A stretch of DNA of 64,000 nucleotides, taken from Shouchella tritolerans (lineage in GTDB: Bacteria > Bacillota > Bacilli > Bacillales > Bacillaceae_D). Both the position numbers and the translations under genes were made by a program. Location: positions 620,001 to 684,000 of the forward strand of contig NZ_JAODPB010000001.1 in NCBI RefSeq assembly GCF_025770735.1, written 5' to 3'. The notes under the pieces are model-generated. The model did not search any database. It was not told where the DNA came from and was given only the letters and a program-made list of their open reading frames with translations. Position 1 is the stretch's first letter. Each line of letters begins with the position of its first letter. Below are positions 42,881-51,655 of this stretch, piece by piece.

Positions 42881-43903
42881 CTATAATTTCATTACAAGTT
42901 CGTCGATTTGTTCAATGCACTTATTTAAATAGTCTTTCCTCACTTGAACTTCTTTGTCTTCAATAAGATGTTTACCAACTCGAACTTTACTAAGAGGAGC
43001 TCCTTCTGCAAAGGCAACTACACCAGTTGTTCCGAAGTCCTTGATGTCAACAATTCCGTTATCAAGTGAATCGAAAGTAAAGATGTTTTTATTTGTAAAT
43101 AAAATAGAGTTTATATCGTTGTCAATAAAACGTAATACAGAACTGTAGGCAGAGGCAGGGCCCATATACTGTGTTTGTCTATTCTTTACAATTAAATGAA
43201 CCTTAGGTAACTTTCTACCTGCACTAGTAAGTTTAGATGGAAAAGTAAAAGAATCATAATTAATATTGGACGACACATTTATATTATGAACTAAAGCAAA
43301 CATATTCATAACTGCTCGTCTGGAAGAATCGTCTGCCATAACTGGTATAATTAAATTATCAGCTGCGCTTAATGCTATCTGTGTGTATATTGAAAAACTG
43401 GGATTTGCATCTATAAAACAATAATCGTAATTCTCACTGGATAATTCAATGAAATCTGTTAACCAATCAATAACATTTAAAAATGTATTGGTACCCGGAA
43501 TTTGTGTGTTAGCCAAGGTAGCAATAGCATTTGATTGTAACTCCACGATTTGATCTCCAGCAAGAAGATCAACATTATTTGGTATAAGTTCGTTGTAATC
43601 TTTTGGATGACAGATATATTCTTTTTCTTTTATATTAGGTAATGAAAATGGGGAGGGTAATCTTTGTTCAAAGTACCCTCCTATTGATCTTCTTGGATTA
43701 GAGTTGTGCAAAGATTGAAGATTTTTGCCGCCTTTTCCTATTAATCCACCTAAAAAAAGCTCCGATAAGTTTGCTTGTGGACATAGGTCAATCGCTAAGA
43801 TTCTTTTTGATTGATACTTATCTGCAAAGCTACAAATAGACTGAAAAGCTAGGCTCGTTTTACCGGTACCGCCTTTGTTATTCCAGAAAATATAATTTTT
43901 CAA
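42881..43903 (-). CDS. ParA/MinD-like ATPase (AAA_31 type)
   Basis: About 340 residues. The deviant Walker A is FWNNKGGTGKTSL near the N-terminus; then LAIDLCPQANLSELFLGG (Walker A') and YCFIDANPSFSIYTQIAL (Walker B). I use TTG at 43901-43903, which gives the usual ParA start; the ATG 11 codons upstream lies inside the -10 box and has no SD. No ParB is present. It is convergent to SIR2-HerA and shares their AT-rich composition, so it probably arrived with them or on the same element (ParA-like genes also come from plasmids and integrative elements). Direct involvement in defence is possible but not shown. Confidence 0.85.
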   Translation of the reverse strand: MKNYIFWNNKGGTGKTSLAFQSICSFADKYQSKRILAIDLCPQANLSELFLGGLIGKGGKNLQSLHNSNPRRSIGGYFEQRLPSPFSLPNIKEKEYICHPKDYNELIPNNVDLLAGDQIVELQSNAIATLANTQIPGTNTFLNVIDWLTDFIELSSENYDYCFIDANPSFSIYTQIALSAADNLIIPVMADDSSRRAVMNMFALVHNINVSSNINYDSFTFPSKLTSAGRKLPKVHLIVKNRQTQYMGPASAYSSVLRFIDNDINSILFTNKNIFTFDSLDNGIVDIKDFGTTGVVAFAEGAPLSKVRVGKHLIEDKEVQVRKDYLNKCIEQIDELVMKL

Positions 43904-43934
43904 GTATATCACTACCCTTCTTTTAAGTAAGTTC

Positions 43935-43964
43935 ATTATACACAGTAATAGAATAAATAGACAA
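43935..43964 (-). promoter_or_regulatory. Promoter of the ParA-like gene
   Basis: On the minus strand TTGTCT (43959-43964), an 18-nt spacer and TATAAT (43935-43940). The expected transcription start is near 43928, downstream of the first in-frame ATG, which supports the TTG start at 43903. Confidence 0.65.
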
Positions 43965-44049
43965 ACTTGGATGGAATGTAAACAAAAGGTTGATTTGTAT
44001 TTTTAAAAATAAAAACCGTACCTCTACACGTACAACCCTCATCCCTGTT

Positions 44050-44080
44050 CTCGTTTACAATCAAGTAAACGAGATTTTTT
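44050..44080 (+). terminator. Orphan terminator at the right edge of the AT-rich block
   Basis: CTCGTTTAC / GTAAACGAG (9 bp, perfect, 6-nt loop) followed by ATTTTTT. It reads rightward, yet no rightward gene lies just upstream. It ends 14 nt before the next gene, whose SD (GATGAGGTG) directly follows. It is either a leader attenuator of that gene or the left-over end of a gene replaced when the AT-rich block inserted. Confidence 0.8.
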
Positions 44081-44094
44081 GATGAGGTGATCCC

Positions 44095-44802
44095 ATGCAA
44101 TCCCGTCAACAGCTCATTCCTGACCTCCTCACAGAAGCCGCCTATCAAATCAGCAACACATTCAAAGCAACAAGGCATAATGTTATCACCATGAATACAT
44201 ACAACACCCAAGAAGCCAACATATACGCCTTGCTCCAGGAACGAATCCATGCTGATTTCCCAACCGACATTCTCTGTTTCCCACACCAAGACATTCCCAT
44301 CAGCAGCAAGCATCCTGTGTGGCTCATATCTCTTCATCCATGCCAGCATGAGCAACCACACCAGACAGACGTTTATGTTTTATCGATAGCACTCGCCCGA
44401 AGCAGGGAACTTTATTGTTCCTATATTTATGATGTTTCACGGAAAAAGCTGTACCACGCGATAAAGGGAGGCGGAGCTTTTCTAAATGAACAGCGGTTGC
44501 GACGGGAGGAAGTCATGCCGTTAAATGAAGCTGTTTTGCGGATTAAAGCAGACTATCTCTACGAAAGCAATAAAAGGGTTCCGGCAAATAAGAGGGTAGG
44601 TGTGGCTAGTCAGTCAACAGCTTTGGAAATTTGTCGCGTCGCAGAAGGGGAAACCGATCTGTTTATGGCTATGATCGAACCTCCCCATGCGTTTGCGGCG
44701 GCAAGCCTCATCGCAGAAGAAGCGGGAGTGAGGTTGATGACGGTGGCAGGCAAGCCCTTGCGTTGGTACAAAGAAAGCAGCCTATGGGTTGGGGTAGTTT
44801 AA
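44095..44802 (+). CDS. Inositol-monophosphatase-like protein lacking the metal-binding motifs
   Basis: 235 residues with the fold of the IMPase/FBPase family: C-terminal halves such as ELYCSYIYDVSRKKLYHAIKGGGAFLNEQRL and FAAASLIAEEAGVRLMTVAGKPL align well with IMPases. The two metal motifs do not. The DPxDGT loop is replaced by VWLISLHPCQHEQP, and the second motif WDxAAA is replaced by PHAFAAAS. It is probably catalytically dead, or a regulator or remnant evolving freely. It has a good SD (GAGGTG). Shorter than usual IMPases (about 260). Confidence 0.72.
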   Translation: MQSRQQLIPDLLTEAAYQISNTFKATRHNVITMNTYNTQEANIYALLQERIHADFPTDILCFPHQDIPISSKHPVWLISLHPCQHEQPHQTDVYVLSIALARSRELYCSYIYDVSRKKLYHAIKGGGAFLNEQRLRREEVMPLNEAVLRIKADYLYESNKRVPANKRVGVASQSTALEICRVAEGETDLFMAMIEPPHAFAAASLIAEEAGVRLMTVAGKPLRWYKESSLWVGVV

Positions 44803-44898
44803 AGAATGAATTGAAATTAGCAAATACATAAAGTTGTGTCTAGCTATGTAAAAACTTGGTATACAGAATGATATAAAAAGACGTAGGAGGAATGAAGC

Positions 44899-45627
44899 GT
44901 GTCAATGTTTTATAAAGTGGATCAATTAAAAAGAGAACTTGATGCAAGTCACCCTCTTCCAATGGCAACTGTCCAATCACTGAAGAAAGACTTTTTAGTG
45001 CAAAATACGTACCACTCCAATGCTATTGAAGGAAATACATTAACCATTTATGAAACAAAAGCCGTTTTAGAAGATGGCATTGTCGTAGGTGGCAAATCGT
45101 TAAAGGAGCATTTAGAAGTAATCAACCATAAAGAGGCTAGTCTTTATATAGAAGAACATTTAGAGGAAGCTGTGACAGAGCATTTCATAAAAGAGGTTCA
45201 TGCCCTTATTCTTAGCGGGATTGACCGGCAGGCAGCCGGTGCCTATCGCAAAGAGGAAGTACGAATAGCTGGTGCGACCCATGATGTGACGCCAAGCCAC
45301 CTCATTCAAGACGAGATGGAGCAGTTGGTGCAATGGTATAACGAGAGTAGTCATTTGCACCCGGTTGAGAGGGCAAGCCGTTTGCACAGCAAGTTTGTCA
45401 ATATCCACCCATTTCGAGATGGCAATGGAAGGACAGCACTCCTGTTATTAAACTTTAGTTTATTGTCAGCAGGTTACTTGCCTGTTTTGTTTAAAGTAGA
45501 AGAGCGAATATCGTACTATGAAGCGCTTGATTTAGCGGGAGCCAAGGGGGATTGCCAACCTTTTATTAAGATGGTTGTTGAGTTAGAGGAAGCGAGCCTT
45601 CAGCAGTATTTGGCGCTGTTGCCATAG
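44899..45627 (+). CDS. Fic-domain protein (AMPylase-type), class II-like with N-terminal inhibitory motif
   Basis: 242 residues, GTG start with TAGGAGG 8 nt upstream (the ATG two codons later is too far). Catalytic motif HPFRDGNGR at 170-178 matches HxFx(D/E)GNGR exactly. The inhibitory motif (S/T)xxxE(G/N) is present near the N-terminus as SNAIEGN (40-46), which by rule blocks the active site in cis until released. Fic enzymes usually transfer AMP from ATP onto target proteins. No separate antitoxin gene is seen next to it. Full length and apparently intact. Confidence 0.9.
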   Translation: MSMFYKVDQLKRELDASHPLPMATVQSLKKDFLVQNTYHSNAIEGNTLTIYETKAVLEDGIVVGGKSLKEHLEVINHKEASLYIEEHLEEAVTEHFIKEVHALILSGIDRQAAGAYRKEEVRIAGATHDVTPSHLIQDEMEQLVQWYNESSHLHPVERASRLHSKFVNIHPFRDGNGRTALLLLNFSLLSAGYLPVLFKVEERISYYEALDLAGAKGDCQPFIKMVVELEEASLQQYLALLP

Positions 45628-45779
45628 GGGCTTAAATCTGCTTATTATCATTTAGATATTAACGATACAGCTAGGGGCGTATGTTATGATGAATCCAACC
45701 AGAACTGAACGGACAATCCTTTTGAATGGACGAGCGCTTATCATTGCAAGCTGCATACAAATGAAAAAGGAGCATTAAA

Positions 45780-46073
45780 ATGGATAATGAACTGCGAGAT
45801 ATTTTAATGGGAATCAGCGGCGACATCAAGGGCATGAGAATGGAATTGGCAGGTATAGCCAGCAAAGTAGATCAATCGGAGAAGAAAGTCGATCATTTTG
45901 ATTTGCGTTTTGACAACGTCGAGCTGGAATTAAAAGAGATTCGAAAAGAACTCGCACAGGTAGAAAAAGTGAAAAACGGTCAGATCCTTATGAATCAAAA
46001 AATATTCGATATAGAAACGTGGAAGCTTGAAATTGAAAAGCGGTTGAATAAGTTAGAAACAAGAAAGCTATAA
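45780..46073 (+). CDS. Small coiled-coil protein
   Basis: 97 residues, SD AAAGGAG. Nearly all helical with heptad pattern: VDQSEKKVDHFDLRFDNVELELKEIRKELAQVEKV, read in parts, then IETWKLEIEKRLNKLE. No signal peptide or membrane segment. Resembles small Bacillus coiled-coil proteins with no assigned role. Followed by its own terminator hairpin. Confidence 0.65.
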   Translation: MDNELRDILMGISGDIKGMRMELAGIASKVDQSEKKVDHFDLRFDNVELELKEIRKELAQVEKVKNGQILMNQKIFDIETWKLEIEKRLNKLETRKL

Positions 46074-46091
46074 AAAGAATTACATGCGAAT

Positions 46092-46120
46092 AGAAGCAGA
46101 TGCACAAAGCATCTGCTTCT
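46092..46120 (+). terminator. Terminator-like hairpin
   Basis: AGAAGCAGATGC / GCATCTGCTTCT, a perfect 12-bp stem with a 5-nt loop, 19 nt after the coiled-coil gene stop. The following bases are only moderately T-rich. Confidence 0.7.
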
Positions 46121-46130
46121 ATTAATCTCA

Positions 46131-46345
46131 TTACGCATCCAATCCAACCACTCTATAATCCTCACCACATTCATGCGCTTGTGGTAGCCAAGGCTTGCCC
46201 ATCTGCCTGCTTCATTCATCTACCTTCTGAAACACTTCAATTCAATTCCGATGTCCGTTTTCTTGAAAGAATGATTGTGGAATTCCCTGACGTTCTCTAA
46301 AATCGGACATTGCTTTATCGTACTTATAGGGACGAATCACTCAAA
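46131..46345 (-). pseudogene. Decayed copy of the C-terminal half of the 53950-54405 gene
   Basis: The minus strand carries a degenerate copy of the last about 65 codons of the intact gene at 53950-54405. YDKAMSD, ERQGI, QENG-HRN, IEVF, SRQ and then GYHKRMNVVRIIEWLD match YDKAMSD, ERQGI, QENERRD, IEVF, SRQ and GYHNRMNVVNILKGLD of the intact protein. A TGG codon has become TGA, and at least one frameshift separates the blocks. No intact N-terminal part is visible, and the copy ends where a hairpin begins. Confidence 0.85.
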
Positions 46346-46418
46346 TTTAGTGTGATACGGTTGTTAAACTAAGCCATCTTGTCCTCTCTGTCATAACGTA
46401 TATGGAGGTGATGATTAG

Positions 46419-47372
46419 ATGGCAAATAAACTATTGGTATTTGCAGATACGGGGATCGATGATGCGATGGCGATTATTTACGCCTTGCAGCATCCAGACG
46501 TGGAACTGGCAGGCATTGTAGCGGATTTTGGCAATGTGAGCCGCGATCAGGCATTGCGCAATGCATCGTATTTGCTAAGTTTGGCCGATCAGAAAGGGGT
46601 TCCGGTTATTGCTGGAGCGACTCGAGCGCTAAGTGGAGAAGAACCGGAATTCTTCCCGGATATCCATGGAGAAGAAGGACTTGGGCCGATTAGGCCGCCT
46701 ATTCCAGCAGAGCATTATGCGGATCGAACCAATTTTAGCCGCTTGTTTCAAGTAATTAAAGAGAATTCAGATGAAATAACGATTGTCGTCCTCGGCCGTT
46801 GCACGACGCTGGCAATGGCATGGATCATTAATCCTGCTGTTATGAAACGGGTGAAAGCGACGTTTCTGATGGGAGGCGCATTTTTAGTGCCGGGAAATGA
46901 GACCGAATTAGCGGAAGCAAATTTCTTAGGAGACGCTACTGCCGCCAATTTTGTTTGTACACATGCGCCAAATGTAACAATTGTCCCTTTGAATGTGACG
47001 AGGGATGCGTTGCTTACGCCTGCCGATGTCAATTTGATCGACTCTAAAGCAACGACGCCCTTGCTTCGTACCATTAAGCCGCTGCTTGATTTTTATTATG
47101 AGTCTTACCAAGTTCTTGAACCTGGTATTCAGGGAACGCCACAGCATGATCTCACTGCATTGATGGCTGCAATGGACATTCCGAATTTGTTAGACTATAA
47201 ACGACGCAACGTTCAGGTTGAAGATCAAGGCCGGTACTCATCTGGACTAAGTGTCGCTGATTTTCGCCCTGCCTCGGCCGCATGCAGTGGACCTTACTGC
47301 CCACGTATAGCTGTTCGTCTAGATTTTTCTGTTTTTCGAACAAATGTGCTTGATGTTTTAACAAGAAACTAA
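46419..47372 (+). CDS. Inosine-uridine preferring nucleoside hydrolase family protein
   Basis: 317 residues. N-terminal VFADTGIDDAMAIIYAL is the calcium-binding DTDxDDA motif with Gly in one position (DTGIDDA). ATFLMGGAFLVPGNETELAEANFLGDATAANFV matches the family's active-site segment (Asn and Asp ligands), and QHDLTALMAA supplies the C-terminal His/Asp region. SD GGAGGTG 8 nt before ATG. It splits N-glycosidic bonds of nucleosides to base and ribose. The ribose operon starts 460 nt downstream on the same strand, which fits ribose salvage, although the two may be regulated apart. Confidence 0.88.
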   Translation: MANKLLVFADTGIDDAMAIIYALQHPDVELAGIVADFGNVSRDQALRNASYLLSLADQKGVPVIAGATRALSGEEPEFFPDIHGEEGLGPIRPPIPAEHYADRTNFSRLFQVIKENSDEITIVVLGRCTTLAMAWIINPAVMKRVKATFLMGGAFLVPGNETELAEANFLGDATAANFVCTHAPNVTIVPLNVTRDALLTPADVNLIDSKATTPLLRTIKPLLDFYYESYQVLEPGIQGTPQHDLTALMAAMDIPNLLDYKRRNVQVEDQGRYSSGLSVADFRPASAACSGPYCPRIAVRLDFSVFRTNVLDVLTRN

Positions 47373-47771
47373 AGCAGCCAACAACAAATCGTTGCTAGGC
47401 ATTTTATGTATTCGCCCGTACGCGTTCTTCTATTTCCGAAATCAACGTCTACTGTTCGATTGTGGTGAACATGTTGTTTGATCAATTAAAAGGTTCGGGA
47501 ATAGGGGCGTTGTAATCGAAGTGGAAAACAGCTAGAGACACGTCGAGGAGATCCGAGCTGACTTGAACCCTTTTTTCAACCTTCCTTGCAGCCGCATCTC
47601 CTCTCATGTTTTTATTTCGGTGGACAAGAGCCTTTCGAAAATGAGTCGCATCATTCGAACAAACGATTTGCCTATTCCAGAGTTTGAAACACTTCTACAG
47701 GGAAAACGGTTTTTTGTTTTTTAGCCTTCAGTAGTCAATGGTGGATAACCATTAAAAGAAAGAAACAGTCA
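47373..47771 (+). other. Gene-poor stretch with a possible coding remnant
   Basis: About 400 nt with no intact gene. From about 47535 to 47722 one frame stays open for about 60 codons after a stop, with protein-like content (VFISVDKSLSKMSR; TNDLPIPEFETLL) and ending at TAG, but no usable start or SD. It could be the tail of a decayed gene. I do not recognise the family. Confidence 0.35.
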
Positions 47772-47817
47772 TTGACAAACAAGCGCTTTCATCATATATT
47801 ATCTGTAACCGGTTACA
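47772..47817 (+). promoter_or_regulatory. rbs operon promoter with cre-like site and RbsR operator
   Basis: TTGACA (47772-47777), 17-nt spacer, TATATT (47795-47800). The spacer holds AACAAGCGCTTTCA (47778-47791), a cre-like site that matches the consensus except at the first two bases. The perfect 14-bp palindrome TGTAACCGGTTACA (47804-47817) covers the expected start point, as expected of a LacI-family repressor operator. This predicts repression by RbsR relieved by ribose, plus CcpA control. Confidence 0.88.
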
Positions 47818-47835
47818 TGTGTTAGGAGAATGAGT

Positions 47836-48819
47836 ATGACGACGATTAAGGATGTAGCGAAATACGCTAAGGTTTCCGTGGCGACCGTCTCGCGCGTGTT
47901 AAACCAAAAAGGCTATGTCAGCAAAGAAGCTGAACAGGCTGTGAAGACAGCTATTGAAACGTTAAATTATAAACCAAACGCTGTAGCGCGTACACTTTAT
48001 CATAAAACATCAGGAATGATTGGGTTGCTTGTCCCTGATATAGCAAACCCTTTTTTCCCCGAACTTGCCCGAGCGATTGAAGATGTGGCGCTCAAGAAAG
48101 GGTATACGGTTGTGCTGTGCAATACCGATAACGAGTTAAAAAAAGAGCAACATTATGTCCACGCTCTTCAACAAAAGTATGTAGACGGGCTAATTTTAGC
48201 GACCGGCACTGGGACGTATGAACACTATGAGACACTTGACTTGCCTGTAGTTGCGTTGGACCGTTTTGTCAGCGCCAACATTCCGACTGTCGTATCTGAA
48301 AACAAAAATGGGGCAAAGGCTGCTACGGAGCACTTAATTGAACAAGGTTGTGCATTTATAGCTCATTTGCGTGGACCGAAAGGACTGAATCCTGCTGATG
48401 AGAGATACGAAGGGTTTAAGGAAGTCGTTGAAGCGAATGGAATTGCTCATATCATTGTGGAAACGGGCTTTCAAATAGAACAAGCGGAAGAAGTGGTTCG
48501 TGCTTTGCTTGAAAAACACCCGACGATTGATGGTATTTTTACAAGCAGTGATGTGGCAGCGGCTGGAGCGATGAAAGCAGCTCATACATTAAAACGCTCG
48601 ATTCCAGAAGACTTACAAATTGTAGGCTTTGATGGCATTTTATTTGGCAATATGTTGGTGCCCTCGTTAACTACGGTGCAACAGCCGATATACGAGATGG
48701 GCGAGCGGGCGATACAACTATTGGTGCAACTAATAGAAAAAAGGTCCTTGCCGTCGTATTGGCATGAACTGCCGACAACTTTAATAATACGAGGAACAAC
48801 AAAAGGAGGTGGTGCCTAG
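47836..48819 (+). CDS. rbsR: LacI-family ribose operon repressor RbsR
   Basis: 327 residues. I use ATG 47836 (7 nt after TTAGGAG); the upstream ATG at 47830 is too close to the SD. N-terminal helix-turn-helix [22 protein letters not shown] with hinge [11 protein letters not shown], then the periplasmic-binding-protein-like effector domain ([45 protein letters not shown]). First gene of rbsRKDACB, so it is autoregulated through the palindrome just upstream. Confidence 0.94.
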   Translation: MTTIKDVAKYAKVSVATVSRVLNQKGYVSKEAEQAVKTAIETLNYKPNAVARTLYHKTSGMIGLLVPDIANPFFPELARAIEDVALKKGYTVVLCNTDNELKKEQHYVHALQQKYVDGLILATGTGTYEHYETLDLPVVALDRFVSANIPTVVSENKNGAKAATEHLIEQGCAFIAHLRGPKGLNPADERYEGFKEVVEANGIAHIIVETGFQIEQAEEVVRALLEKHPTIDGIFTSSDVAAAGAMKAAHTLKRSIPEDLQIVGFDGILFGNMLVPSLTTVQQPIYEMGERAIQLLVQLIEKRSLPSYWHELPTTLIIRGTTKGGGA

Positions 48820-49700
48820 TGGTTAAACCAAAGGTGGTTGTCATTGGCAGCATTAACATGGATATGGTGACGAGTACGGACCATGTGCCAGCTCAAGGAG
48901 AGACCGTAATGGGAAAGGGCTTTAAAACAGTGCCTGGAGGTAAAGGGGCAAATCAAGCTGTGGCTGCAGCTAGGCTTGGTGCTGACGTCCGCATGATAGG
49001 GCGTGTGGGCGATGATGCCTTTGGCGAGCTGCTAAAGCAGGGGCTTCAAGATGAAGGCGTTTGTGTCGACCATGTGGAACCCGTTACACACTGTAGTTCC
49101 GGAGTAGCCACGATTCTGCTTTCAGAGGGAGATAACCGAATTATTGTCACGGCTGGAGCAAATGAACATGTGAACGAAGCATTCTTATCCACATGTGAAG
49201 AAGCGATTGCAGACAGTGATATTGTGTTGATTCAATTGGAAATTCCATTAGAAGCAGTTGAGTATGCAATTGCCCTTTGCAAGAAACATCAAGTGCCGGT
49301 CATTCTTAATCCAGCGCCAGCACAGAAGTTATCGCAACAATCGTATGAGAATAGTACATGGATTACGCCTAATGAGTCAGAGCAGGCACAGTTGTTTGCA
49401 AATACGAATGTTCATTTAAAAGAGAAACTAATTGTTACTCAAGGTGCTGCTGGTGTGATATGGACAGAGAATGGGATGGAGCAGCGTATTGCTGGTCATC
49501 GTGTTATGCCAGTAGATACAACAGGTGCAGGCGATACCTTTAACGGTGCACTGGCTGTTGCGCTTGCAAGCGGAAAGCCAATGCGAGAGGCGGTGATGTA
49601 CGCTAATGCAGCGGCAGCGTTATCGGTACAGTCATTTGGCGCTCAGGGCGGGATGCCGAGTAAAGAAGAGGTGGCTGCTTTTCTGTTGGAAAGACAGTAG
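48819..49700 (+). CDS. rbsK: Ribokinase
   Basis: 293 residues, GTG start 48819 overlapping the rbsR stop by one base, SD AAAGGAGG. PfkB family: [36 protein letters not shown], and the C-terminal [13 protein letters not shown] anion-hole/catalytic Asp motif. Phosphorylates ribose to ribose 5-phosphate in the cytoplasm after uptake by RbsACB. Confidence 0.95.
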   Translation: MVKPKVVVIGSINMDMVTSTDHVPAQGETVMGKGFKTVPGGKGANQAVAAARLGADVRMIGRVGDDAFGELLKQGLQDEGVCVDHVEPVTHCSSGVATILLSEGDNRIIVTAGANEHVNEAFLSTCEEAIADSDIVLIQLEIPLEAVEYAIALCKKHQVPVILNPAPAQKLSQQSYENSTWITPNESEQAQLFANTNVHLKEKLIVTQGAAGVIWTENGMEQRIAGHRVMPVDTTGAGDTFNGALAVALASGKPMREAVMYANAAAALSVQSFGAQGGMPSKEEVAAFLLERQ

Positions 49701-49750
49701 TGTCTTTTTGCAGGAAGGATCAACCTATCAAGCATTCAGGAGGATCAACC

Positions 49751-50140
49751 ATGAAGAAATTAGGCATCTTAAATCGTGATATTGCCCGGGTGCTTGCGTC
49801 GCTAGGGCATACAGACCAAATCGTCATAGCAGATTGCGGATTACCAATCCCGTCTGGCGTTGAATGCATCGACCTTTCTATTAGGTTAGGCGTACCAAAT
49901 TTTGTTGATGTATTAACAGAAGTATTGGCCGATATGGAAGTGGAGTCAATGATGGCGGCAACAGAAGTTAGAACAGAAAGCCCGTCTATTCATCAGGAAC
50001 TGGAAAACAGGCAAATTTCCATTCGTTATTTGCCTCATGATGAGTTGAAAGCGGAAACAAGTAAAGCGAAAGCAATCATCCGTACAGGCGAATGTGCACC
50101 ATACGCCAATGTCATCTTACGCGCAGGGGTTATTTTCTAA
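49751..50140 (+). CDS. rbsD: D-ribose pyranase RbsD
   Basis: 129 residues from ATG 49751 (AGGAGG 7 nt upstream), the usual RbsD length. Typical blocks: MKKLGILNRDIARVLASLGHTD, IADCGLPIP, IRTGECAPYANVIL. It interconverts the pyranose and furanose forms of ribose so that ribokinase receives its substrate. Full length. Confidence 0.95.
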   Translation: MKKLGILNRDIARVLASLGHTDQIVIADCGLPIPSGVECIDLSIRLGVPNFVDVLTEVLADMEVESMMAATEVRTESPSIHQELENRQISIRYLPHDELKAETSKAKAIIRTGECAPYANVILRAGVIF

Positions 50141-50155
50141 AGAAGAGGTGTGGCT

Positions 50156-51655
50156 ATGATTGTTGAAATGAGCCAGATAAGCAAGTCATTTAGTGGAAAC
50201 CAAGTGTTGAAAAGTGTGTCTTTCACGCTTGAAAAAGGAGAAATTCACGCGTTAATGGGCGAGAATGGTGCTGGTAAGTCTACCCTTATGAAAATTTTAA
50301 CGGGCATTTATCCAAGGGATGAAGGGGTTGTCCGTGTGAAAGGAAAGGAGGTTGCCTACACGCACCCAAAAGATGCGGAAAAAGACGGAATTGCTGTCAT
50401 TCATCAAGAACTTAATATTTTGCCGGAGCTGTCCGTTGCAGAGAATTTGTTTCTTGGCAATGAGTACACCGTTGGAAAAACGGGTTGGCTTAAAGCAAAA
50501 AAAATGAACGAATATGCTGAACAACAGCTGGCCGAGCTTGGTCTTAAAGTAAAAGCTTCGGACCGGGCAGGTGCTTTATCGGTCGGGAAGCAGCAATTGA
50601 TTGAAATTGCCAAAGCCCTTATGACAAATGCAGACATTATCATTATGGACGAGCCAACAGCAGCACTAACAGACCGGGAGATTGATACATTGTTTACTGT
50701 TATTCGTGGCTTGCAGGAGAAAGGAGTGACTTTCGTTTATATATCGCATCGAATGGAAGAAATCTTCTCCTTGTGCCAACGTATTACAGTCCTTCGTGAT
50801 GGAAACTATGTAAGCACGAAAGTCATTGCTGAGACGAGTTTTGATGAGATCGTCAGATTAATGGTCGGTCGGGAGCTTGGAGGTCGCTACCCTGATCATG
50901 ATTTAGAACCAGGTGCGGTAAAACTCGCCGTAAAAAATGGGAGTAGAAAAAATGAATTTGAAAGCGTTACCTTTGAGGTTCGGGAAGGCGAAATCTTTGG
51001 TATTGCTGGATTGATGGGGGCGGGGCGCTCAGAAGTGGTGGAAAGCATTTTTGGCTATCGGCATTTGCATAGTGGCACGATTGAAATCGATAAAAAACCA
51101 GTTGTATTTAAACGACCGGTTGATGCAATTGAGAATGGCATAGCCTTTGTGCCAGAAGACCGAAAAACAAAAGGACTAATCGTTGATTTTTCAGTTCGAG
51201 ACAATCTCTCCATAACGAACTTAGCAACCGTTTCTTCGGGGAGCATGATGACTTCTACAAAAGAACAGGCTCTTTATCAAGAACTTGTAAAGAAGTTAGG
51301 TGTACGTACCTCTGGACCACATCAAAAAGCGAAATCACTGAGTGGAGGAAACCAGCAAAAACTGGTTATCGCTAAATGGCTAGGTACGAAGCCGAAAGTA
51401 CTCATTTTGGATGAACCAACTCGAGGCGTTGATGTAGGTGCGAAAAAAGAGATCTATACAATTATGAATGAACTGGCCAAGCAACGTGTGGCAATTATAA
51501 TGGTTTCTTCAGAACTGCCGGAAATTATTGGCATGAGCACACGGGTTGCCGTGATGTTTGAAGGCAAATTAATGAAAGTACTTGACCGCAAGGAGTTAAC
51601 AGAAGAAACGATTATGCACTATGCGACTGGAGGAGACAAACATGTTCACCAATAA
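50156..51655 (+). CDS. rbsA: Ribose ABC transporter ATPase RbsA
   Basis: 499 residues, ATG 50156 (AAGAGG, 7 nt spacing). Two ABC domains in tandem. The first has Walker [10 protein letters not shown], signature [15 protein letters not shown], Walker [15 protein letters not shown]. The second has the altered Walker [10 protein letters not shown] usual in RbsA, signature [15 protein letters not shown] and Walker [15 protein letters not shown]. Cytoplasmic motor of ribose uptake. It overlaps rbsC by 14 nt. Confidence 0.95.
   Translation: MIVEMSQISKSFSGNQVLKSVSFTLEKGEIHALMGENGAGKSTLMKILTGIYPRDEGVVRVKGKEVAYTHPKDAEKDGIAVIHQELNILPELSVAENLFLGNEYTVGKTGWLKAKKMNEYAEQQLAELGLKVKASDRAGALSVGKQQLIEIAKALMTNADIIIMDEPTAALTDREIDTLFTVIRGLQEKGVTFVYISHRMEEIFSLCQRITVLRDGNYVSTKVIAETSFDEIVRLMVGRELGGRYPDHDLEPGAVKLAVKNGSRKNEFESVTFEVREGEIFGIAGLMGAGRSEVVESIFGYRHLHSGTIEIDKKPVVFKRPVDAIENGIAFVPEDRKTKGLIVDFSVRDNLSITNLATVSSGSMMTSTKEQALYQELVKKLGVRTSGPHQKAKSLSGGNQQKLVIAKWLGTKPKVLILDEPTRGVDVGAKKEIYTIMNELAKQRVAIIMVSSELPEIIGMSTRVAVMFEGKLMKVLDRKELTEETIMHYATGGDKHVHQ

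Noticed and set aside
42881-43903. Plasmid or prophage origin or parS sites near the ParA-like gene
   Set aside because: No ParB, no iteron-like repeats and no parS-like 16-bp palindrome were seen by eye.
45684-45780. Short frame with ATGATG start (MNPTRTERTILL...) between the Fic gene and the coiled-coil gene
   Set aside because: No SD and only about 30 codons; its end overlaps the SD of the coiled-coil gene. Considered leader sequence.
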